Source: Pholis gunnellus
Lineage: Eukaryota > Chordata > Actinopteri > Perciformes > Pholidae
NCBI GenBank assembly: GCA_910591455.2
Contig: OU342821.1
Coordinates: 5,374,501 to 5,438,500, forward strand
Direction: 5' to 3'
Length of the DNA stretch: 64,000 nucleotides
Both the position numbers and the translations under genes were made by a program. Positions 57,558 through 64,000 of the stretch are shown here, piece after piece (position 1 is the first letter of the stretch; every line of letters begins with the position of its first letter). The notes beneath the pieces are model-generated. The model had not been told where the DNA came from, did no database searches, and saw nothing but the letters and a program-made list of their open reading frames with translations.

Positions 57558-59167
57558 CATATTATGTTTTCTTATCCAGCAAGCCTTTGTCCACGCTCGT
57601 GGAGCCACAGTTTACGGTGCCCTTGCACCCAGTTTTATGGATACATTTAATATTAATTCAAATTCTTCTCTCAGAGAAAGGTCTGGCAAAGAAAGCCACT
57701 CAAACATAATAGTCCACATGCCAAATGTCGCAAAGATGTATAAAAAACGGAGAAATTGCATTTTGTAGTTACAATAAAGCTCATTAAGCAGTGCTCCAGA
57801 GAGAAAAATGAATCAGCGGTCAGGTACAAAACATGACCCAGCTTTTAAAGTCTTTCTTTCCACAAGGTTCTTCATCACAAAACATCTTGTAGGGGCTCCA
57901 TAGGGATGGAGTGCAATGACTTACCTAATTTCCGGAATACATTTTTCAATTTGGAGCATAGAGACAGATTTAAAAAGCCTTGAAATCATTCTCCCTCTGT
58001 GTGTGGTATAATTGTTTGCTGCTGTATTAATGCTCAGAATGTTAAATACAGTTCCCTTAAGGCTTGTTTTGTATTCTTCATTTTAATTCAAGAAAGCTTG
58101 AATTAGACTCACAATGGCTTTTCAGGAGTATGTGGCCTGGAGGAAATAATTATGGTGTTCAGGATTTTGCATATTCAATTATTCCAACTGTTACATGTTT
58201 GTATTGAAGCAAGGATTGGTAATCTTCTTCAAAAAACGTTTTTTGTTATATTTGTTGACATTATCATTGCATCATGACAGCAATCAATAATTAAAATGCT
58301 GTTCAAGTGCTCTCACAAGAAAAAAAGAAAAACATCTGGTATCTGAGGCTGTCCCAGGACTGTAATAAACACGTCCAATCTATTCATTTAGCATGAATGA
58401 AATGATTGGACGGGCTGACTGCCACCTACCTGCCTATCGGCCCGCACTCTGACCGTACGCTCATTGAGCATCACCGGAGTCTTCCACAGGCTGCTAACTT
58501 GACAGCTGTGAGAACTAACAATAGCCATGTTTTTAACTGTGGGGGAGGTGCTTTGGAGAGAGGACTGAAGGGCCGGGCTGTCAGTGTTGCCAACTTGGTA
58601 GATTTGGAGGCATCTGGAGTTGGTGAACTACTTTCATTGGAAAAGAGTTAATAGGCTGGGTTTTTCAGTCAGATCATTTTTTCAAAATCTAAAATACTCT
58701 TGCTAGTGTCTCAAGAATACAAACACTATCTTTAAATATAAAACCTTATTACTTCATATGTTTTTAAAAGTAGATGTGTATTTGAGATCTGCAGCTCAGT
58801 CTTTTAAGAGCCCTACCTAAGAAGAGAAAAACATATGCGCTCAAATCCCTGAAACATTAGGGAGTCTTGACATCTTGAGGCACTTGGGGGAGCTTACATC
58901 ACTGAGCCCTACGGCTCAGCAGCGTTCAAAAGAATCGAGCCGTGAGGGTCTCAATGAGCATGTCAAGATAGATGCTTCATTCAATAACATGTTGTGAAAT
59001 AGTTGATAAGATAGAGAGCAGTCACCCTTTCTGTATGTCTGTGCTTAATGTACTTGTGTGTCTGTATTGTTACCTGTGGTCAAGAGACTTGCAGTGCAAA
59101 GCAAGGAGACAGACAACCAGGGCGTGAAGAAAGCTGATCTCAAACGACTGCAAATCTCTCTTAACAT
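48654..59167 (-). CDS. CTX-family Ig membrane protein, VSIG8/CXADR-like, 299 aa, six exons
   Basis: A predicted single-pass cell-adhesion type protein. Six exons (59074-59167, 56885-57060, 55686-55890, 52260-52412, 50629-50751, 48654-48802) join to 900 nt with matching phases. Residues 1-31 form a signal peptide. The V-set domain has Cys61 (SLGC), Trp77 (LDIEW) and Cys140 (ATYQC). The C2-set domain has Cys182, Trp194 and Cys231 plus an extra pair Cys166/Cys242, a feature of the CTX family (CXADR, VSIG8, CLMP, GPA33). The membrane segment is about 256-281. PKCWVEG and LDIEW favour VSIG8, while YQCKVRKSPGV is closer to CXADR, so the exact orthologue is open. The cytoplasmic tail has only about 18 residues, far shorter than in named relatives. 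One N-glycosylation site (NHS, about 220). It points toward vav2. Confidence 0.88.
49132..49482 (+). mobile_element. MITE-like dispersed element, copy 3 of 3
   Basis: Begins caacagtttgggaactaagc and ends gtatttctcaaaatgtcact; the two ends are imperfect inverse repeats, which suggests a DNA transposon derivative. The core has aaagactggaaacagggaaa and attctctgctggttgcaacc. It lies in the last intron of the Ig gene. Confidence 0.55.
50629..50751 (-). CDS. Ig gene exon 5: C2 domain, second half
   Basis: Acceptor tttcctcag, donor C/gtacga (weak apart from G at +5), 123 nt. It encodes SVSGELRISNHSQSFAGFYL, then CEVNNAVGAEHCRINLKAKK. GFYLCEVNNAVG carries the F-strand Cys; the Cys of EHC would pair with the one in PKCW. 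Confidence 0.9.
51907..51958. repeat. (GT)n(CG)n alternating tract
   Basis: GT repeats with a ccgcg interruption, ending in cgcgcgcaca. Such alternating purine-pyrimidine DNA can adopt Z-form. Confidence 0.95.
52121..52214. repeat. (CA)n(CG)n alternating tract, opposed to the previous
   Basis: CA-rich repeats ending acacacgcacgcgcacgcgc about 45 bp from the donor of Ig exon 4. Complementary in kind to the GT tract 160 bp away. Confidence 0.93.
52260..52412 (-). CDS. Ig gene exon 4: C2 domain, first half
   Basis: Acceptor gatttcag, donor A/gtaagt, 153 nt. It encodes NPSVPKCWVEGGLLVGEAVS, LHCKSEEGSTPLKYSWRRES and AGPSPAATTQ. It holds the extra Cys of CTX C2 domains (PKCW), the B-strand Cys and the YSW tryptophan. 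Confidence 0.94.
53985..55045 (+). mobile_element. degenerate LINE, L2/CR1-like reverse transcriptase and 3' end
   Basis: The + strand keeps GSVLGPILFT near 53995 and YADDTQLY at 54087-54110 (the catalytic YxDD box), then LDFLMLKSDRTEVIVLG. Further on lie VTRTRNRDHIT and LQRLPVKS. It ends with the gggagagggatcccaccctc and cctcgaggtttcttccttta phrases typical of a fish LINE 3' UTR. Many stops; inactive. It lies in the Ig gene intron between exons 3 and 4. Confidence 0.85.
55686..55890 (-). CDS. Ig gene exon 3: V domain, second half
   Basis: Acceptor tccttcag, donor G/gtaaga, 205 nt. It encodes LLSYTSGTTYIHGNHALAKG, LSFAATDPSMGDASISIALL and SPAHSATYQCKVRKSPGVDT, then SKVSLVVL. GDASIxIxxLxxxxSATYQC holds the F-strand Cys. 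An intron splitting the V domain is normal in this family. Confidence 0.94.
56885..57060 (-). CDS. Ig gene exon 2: V domain, first half
   Basis: Acceptor ttcttcag, donor ATG/gtaaga, 176 nt. It encodes ELKCVRGMQVTSTSPQTIQK, AEGESVSLGCSYTPSPFDTG and ELDIEWTAVSPDSTQKDQM. It contains the B-strand Cys and the C-strand Trp of a V-set domain. Confidence 0.93.
57157..57526. mobile_element. complete 370-bp Tc1-type MITE with TA duplication
   Basis: It begins caggactgtctcagaaaatt and ends with the inverse, aattttctgagacagtcctg; the inverted repeats extend about 35 bases to tattgtgata. Both ends abut TA inside TA-repeat DNA. An internal block (gctgtaagccataatcagca, attaaaagaataaaaggctt) also occurs in reverse in the Tc1 fragment at 44537-44598, tying it to that superfamily. 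No transposase. It lies in intron 1 of the Ig gene. Confidence 0.92.
58915..59018 (+). repeat. about 104-bp block, copy A
   Basis: ctcagcagcgttcaaaagaa, cgagccgtgagggtctcaat, agatagatgcttcattcaat and agttgataagata are repeated in diverged form at 60880-60983. It lies immediately 3' of Ig exon 1. Confidence 0.8.
59074..59167 (-). CDS. Ig gene exon 1: start codon and signal peptide
   Basis: ATG lies in a good initiation context (gaccaccATG). It encodes MLREICSRLRSAFF, then TPWLSVSLLCTASLLTT, a hydrophobic secretion signal, and ends G/gtaaca in phase 1, the usual phase for exons joining Ig domains. Confidence 0.85.
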
Positions 59168-60464
59168 GGTGGTCCTGTTTTGAGATAGAATCATGGAGAG
59201 CAATTGTCAAAATTACAAAAAAGAAAAAAGGACTCCCACAAATGCACTGTGGCTTCAAATGTTTGACATATGAAACTGATAAGAACGGTAGATAACTGTA
59301 TACAAATTTAGAAGGAATGATAAAAGCATGCTTGTAGAACAACAAGCTGTTCAGGAAGGTTCTACAGATATTACCTGAATGCAGATCCCACATCCAAACG
59401 TCTGGCAATGGATTATAAAGCAGCAGCTCCTGCTTTAAAGGGAGCTCCTCCTTAACTTCCTCCTTACCACAAAGCCTTCTGATTGGACGATTTCTTCACC
59501 TGTTAACAAGGTTTCCTTGGCGATGCCATTCAGCTGCTAATGTTGCCTTTAACCCTCTGACTTTTCCGAATCAAATTAGAATTTAAAAAAGGAAATCATC
59601 GCCCTGGCAGCTGGATAATAATAGCAATCCAATGGTAAACAAGTGGAACTGGTGGAGCAACCATACAATTAGATGGGCTTTCTGATGACGTAAACTCAGG
59701 GTGCTAATTTGATGAGGACTGAACTGTACTGAAAGCAAAACGTCTGCAACCCAATGCTGCTTTGTCAAAACTATTTACTTATTTGGTAAAAAAACAAAAA
59801 CTCAAACTTGAAAATAGAGAAGATCAACTGCCTCCACCTACACAAGGAAACTTACAGCCACTGCACACTCCTCCTTATTTGTTGGATACACAATACACCA
59901 CTTTAGCACGACTCATTTGTCAGATGTCTGTGGTTTCAAATAATAAGGAAGACAAAGAACGCATGAGGTCTCAAGTGACAAGAAACTGGTTGTTCAGCCA
60001 AAAAACATGAGCCTGCTAGGTTTGTATACATCACCAAGATGTATGAAAAAAAAGGCACAGAGCTTATCTCTGTGGAAAATCTACAGGGGAAACAGCTTCT
60101 ATAAATGAGTACGGGTGGGGTGTCCCTCAGCAGATACATGTAGAGAATGGATTACTAATAACGATAAAAAAGCCTTATCTCCAATTGTATAAAAAATATC
60201 ACTAAATGCCTCTTCTTTAATGGACTTCATGTGGGTTTACAGAGACAGATCCATCTAAAAACCAACTACACTGACTGGAAAGCAACATTTGTCTAGGAAT
60301 GGGATGGCCTTTGCTGGAGGAAATTGTATGTAATTGCTTTAAAAGCATGGAGCTGGTACTCTCACTTTTTCCTAATGACTTAAATATGGAAAAAAGAACC
60401 ATTCGAACAAATTGTTCAGGAATTCCATTTGGAACGTACGCTACAAGCCAACCACTAAACTGAA

Positions 60465-60545
60465 GTTAGATTAGGTTCAACTTTACTGTCAATGCACACA
60501 GTAGGTACCAGTACAATGGCACACCGTTCATGCAGCTGTGTTGTA
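60465..60545. repeat. short LINE/SINE 3'-end-like fragment
   Basis: ttaggttcaactttactgtc, aatgcacacagtaggtacca and gtacaatggc are typical of fish retroposon ends. Low specificity. Confidence 0.4.
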
Positions 60546-60879
60546 TTTATTGCTATAAACAGTACATATGTTATGGAGTATACCTCAGCAAGTATTCCCT
60601 GTGTTGGATGTGCATGATGGTGGGAAGCCAGGAACCTGTGACAGAGCAGCTGTCTGCACTGTTCCTACACAGTGATAGTTGCTGAGGATGCCGTCACTGC
60701 TGAAGCAGTAAAAGCTGCATAGATCCTCAGAAACAGGTGGACAGGTCAAATGTGGACACCACAGACCTAAACAAGATATTTAGGGTTGACAAACAGTAAC
60801 TGTAAGTGTGATAAACAGCATTACTATATGCACTGACACTTCCATACAGCTACACACACACACACAAACATACACTTAG

Positions 60880-60983
60880 CTCAGTAGCATTCAAAAGAAA
60901 CGAGCCATGAGGGTCTCAATAAGCATTTCTAGATAGATGCTTTATAAAAAGCCACGTCATTAAATAGTTTATAAGATAGGGAA
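60880..60983 (+). repeat. about 104-bp block, copy B
   Basis: ctcagtagcattcaaaagaa, cgagccatgagggtctcaat, agatagatgctttataaaaa and tagtttataagata match copy A in the same orientation, 2 kb upstream of the Ig start codon. Confidence 0.8.
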
Positions 60984-61330
60984 GCCTCTCACAGCAGAGT
61001 TGCAAGGTTGTAAGCCGCTTCTAGTGACTGCCAAAGCTCCACCAGACTCCTTGTCTTTCCAGCAGAGAAACAAAAGTCGCACAAAAACAAAAAAAACAGA
61101 TTGTCATGGCTGGTAACCTTTAAAACCAGCTCAACATCGCTGTCCATGCTACTGAGGGATGGTTAGTCAGTCTCCCTCGTGTCCCCTAAGCCCCCCCCAT
61201 GTCACATGTTAAGTAGCCACGAGGCCACGCCTCCTGCAGTCGCTGCTCCCTCACTCCTCTGTTGAATTTTAAAAATATGCTGGGAGGAAGGGCTCTAGCA
61301 GAATTTGAAGGTGTAGTCACCCGTTAACGC

Positions 61331-61480
61331 TTAAGACACACTCCACATGTGCTCCATTGATGCAAAAGGGCATTTGTCTTCAGCCGCAATGCACTCAATG
61401 GTCTTCTTTGTTTTGAGGGCCAGGTGCTGGACCTCGTCCCTGTAAACCGTCTCTTCAGAGCACACAGTTACAAAATCCAT
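61331..61480 (-). pseudogene. LINE reverse-transcriptase fragment
   Basis: A 49-codon frame reads MDFVTVCSEETVYRDEVQHL, then ALKTKKTIECIAAEDK and a short tail. The EETxYRDEVQxLAL string is the helix following the YxDD box in a LINE family frequent in fish (DETAYREEVxxLxxWC). The frame then diverges and stops. Not a host gene. Confidence 0.55.
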
Positions 61481-62867
61481 TTGAATGTAGGTAATGATTG
61501 CCTGAAAACAATCTTGTCCATTCTATCTTTTCAAATAAAAACATAATTGTGTAACCATTGTGCAACATGAGTGTTCGGCCTTGCCTAAGTAGTTGCACAA
61601 CACAAACATGATTTAGAGCTAAAAAACTGCTTAAGAAAAATAGATAAAGACACTTGAAACAGGCATTCAAAGTGAATACAGCAGGGAGTTTCACTGCTTG
61701 AATTAATACATGGGTGCTAGAAAACATTCAAATCTTACTTGTTCCACGAACCCTTGTTAGCCTTCTGTTTCTGTTTTATAATAACCCATTACCCTTTTAA
61801 AAAATAAATTCAGTACTTCTTTGCACATTGATATGAATGTCGATGACATTTCGGAAGGAAGTGGGTGAAAATGAACCTGCCAAATGACACCCAAGGTCTT
61901 GTTTTATAAGATAGACAACAGAATTAGCACAGTACCATGTTGGGCACCTGACCTGATTGATTTTATATTCAACCTTTTCTCTTTGGCACATATAGTAACA
62001 CTGGTTTCTACACAGATGCTTTATGTTGAGCTACAAATGGAACCCCACACACTTAATACTGTTTACATCCATAGGCCTGACATTTCATTGTTTTCTATTT
62101 TATCAAACTTTGTTTTTCCGTCTACTAAATTATATTACACATGCAAAAATGACAAAAAGAAAAAGAGCAAGTCAAAAAAAGACTAAGAAAAAAAGAACAA
62201 ATACAAAGTGAGTACATGAGAGCAAGTGGATTCATACTGAGTTATGTTGTGACACATTCTGTTTATTTATGGGCCTTCATACAAACCTACATGTTTACTT
62301 AGCACACTTTTGGGAACATAACATTGACTTACATCAATTTCCTGGAGACTTACCCTAACCATACCCACTACTAGCTTAACCCTAACCTTGACCTAACATA
62401 AATAACCACTATCTTTTTTTTTTTCCAAATCGGGGAAACACGTTTTGTTTGCAATTGCACAAGCCGTCTCCAATTAACTGATCTTTTGTCTGAATTGTGT
62501 CCCCCGAAGGTAGCATAAGTATAACTTTCATACCTTAAATCTGCTTGTCCATTCTCCTGTTGAAGGTCCATCCTCGCTGGGCTAATGTCCACTATTTCCT
62601 TGCTGCAACCCAAAGAATAGTAAGGTGCATGTAACTAAGTATGAGTGTACAATGTTCAGGGGTTACTCACACTAGGGCAGTTGTAGGATTCCTTTACAGG
62701 GATATCTCCAGAACATCATTCATAAAAAAGAACAACGGCCTAGAAGTTCATTTACTTGGGACACAACCAAAAAAAAAACATACAAGTAGTTTGCAGACTG
62801 TACTCCACACTTGCTCCAGCAGGCTCAAATTGGGTCCAGATTTATTTTCACCCTTCTGTCTGGGCAG

Positions 62868-63480
62868 GGGTCAGCAACCTTTACTATCCAAAGAGCCATT
62901 TTGCACCAAATAAAATTCGTCTGGAGCCACAAAAGCTATTTGATATCACAGCTATATAGTTATATTATATATACAAAAACTATAGTTTGTTGTATTTATG
63001 AAAATATAGAACAAGAATAAAGACACTTGTTGACATTTTGTTGCTATTTTACCTGTTACAATAATATCAAACTCTTATGAAGAGGAGAAAAAAACGTGCT
63101 CAGTTTGCTGCAGCAGTTGAGAAATCGCTCTTTTTCGCTCATCTCTAGCTTGATACTTTTCAGCAAATGATGTGTGCTTGTTCTGGAAGTGACATTCAAC
63201 ATTACATTTTTTGCACATATCAAGCATACAGGTAGGCTAAGCCAGCATCGTTGGCAGTGAAAAGAAATGAATACGTCCACGCAGAATTAAACTCTCCATT
63301 TTCCTCCGGGACTTTTCTTTTTTGGATTTATCCATCGATAGCTTACCGAGGGCGGGGTCTCGTCGCACGCGCGAATCGGCCAATCACAGGCTCTGTAAGG
63401 TTCAATTGTAGTCTGTAAAACTGGAACTCAGACGAGGGTGACCCATGTTTTACAGGTTTATAGAGAACCCAGGCTCTCAA
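62868..63480 (-). mobile_element. hAT-like transposon remnant
   Basis: At about 63105-63231 the - strand reads CMLDMCKKCNVECHFQNKHT, then SFAEKYQARDERKRAISQLL. This resembles the zinc-finger segment of hAT-type transposases and derived proteins (NVxRHFxxKHxxFAxxYPxGDxRKxAIxxLL). The preceding codons contain a stop. The flank gggtcagcaacctttactat with aaagagccatttt is a phrase seen in hAT-related non-autonomous elements. Ends are approximate. Confidence 0.5.
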
Positions 63481-64000
63481 AATGATGACAAACTGCTGTA
63501 TTAGATAGATTGAACTATTGAACTATTGTTTTAGTGATAAAACAAGTGAAATATATAGTTATATAATATATAAAATTAGCATGGGAGACCTGGAGCAGCT
63601 GCATCCAAAATGAGAATTTGGCCTGATCTCGGCTGAACTTTCCGTACAAATCCTCTATTTTTCTATTGTGCTTTCACTTTATCAATGTAAAAACAGCATG
63701 TAGAGACTACTGACATGTTGTACTATGATTGTGGAGTTTTTTAGGCTTACTGCTGCATTATTTCAAATACAAATCAACAATAAAAGTGCTTTTTTCCCCA
63801 GGCGAACCTGAAAATGTTCAATATTTGCTGTGTGTTATCTTCATTCAGCATTAACCAGTAACATATACACTGATATGTACACATCTTAACAAAGCTCACA
63901 TTTCTTTGTGTTATTATGCCATTTAAATTATTCAAATATACCTTGTAGTTAGAGAGAAAAGCTCCTTTCAGTATGGGTATGACATTTTCGATCAGAGGCC

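Larger units (their letters stand above)
59168..64000. other. upstream flank of the Ig gene
   Basis: The presumed 5' UTR and promoter of the - strand gene start here, but I could not locate a TATA box or transcription start. The rest holds repeat remnants only. Positions 59420-60460 and 61490-62860 show no credible gene or element. Confidence 0.5.

Noticed and set aside
59070..59408. 112-codon - strand frame covering Ig exon 1
   Set aside because: It uses the wrong frame through exon 1; the frame starting at 59167 gives a proper signal peptide and the correct phase to exon 2.

Overview
The window looks like genomic DNA of a teleost fish, probably a percomorph. Genes are split into short exons with GT-AG introns. 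The introns and intergenic DNA are AT-rich and full of CA/GT, TA and GA microsatellites and long G or C runs. Dispersed repeats resemble families common in ray-finned fish (Tc1 elements and their MITEs, LINE 3' ends, hAT debris). The species call is inference; the vertebrate call is firm from the proteins.

Positions 1-40632 hold the 3' five-sixths of a vav2 gene on the + strand. Twenty-six coding exons (5717-40632) join in a single phase-consistent frame of about 728 residues: acidic tyrosine region, DH (Dbl homology) domain, PH domain, C1 zinc finger, SH3, SH2 and C-terminal SH3, ending in a stop at 40630. The N-terminal CH-domain exons lie upstream of the window. Four of these exons are microexons of 14-19 nt and two look like alternative cassette exons.

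Positions 40633-48653 lie between the genes and include the presumed vav2 3' UTR. They hold a 1.1-kb AT-rich minisatellite, a truncated Tc1 transposon, two LINE remnants and a copy of a MITE-like family. Positions 48654-59167 on the - strand carry a six-exon gene for a two-Ig-domain membrane protein of the CTX family (VSIG8/CXADR-like). It has 299 residues, a signal peptide, V-set and C2-set domains with an extra C2 disulfide, one membrane segment and an unusually short tail. It points toward vav2, so the two genes are convergent. Its introns contain a LINE fragment, a complete 370-bp Tc1 MITE with TA flanks and a pair of opposed purine/pyrimidine repeats.

Positions 59168-64000 are upstream of the Ig gene. 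They hold only repeat remnants (LINE, hAT-like, and a block duplicated from 58.9 kb). I found no bacterial-type system, CRISPR array, rRNA or tRNA. The most interesting items are the vav2 microexon and splice-site architecture, the cut-short tail of the Ig protein exactly where its relatives have a conserved motif, an inverted-repeat element at 16.3-16.7 kb that I cannot assign, and the MITE families.
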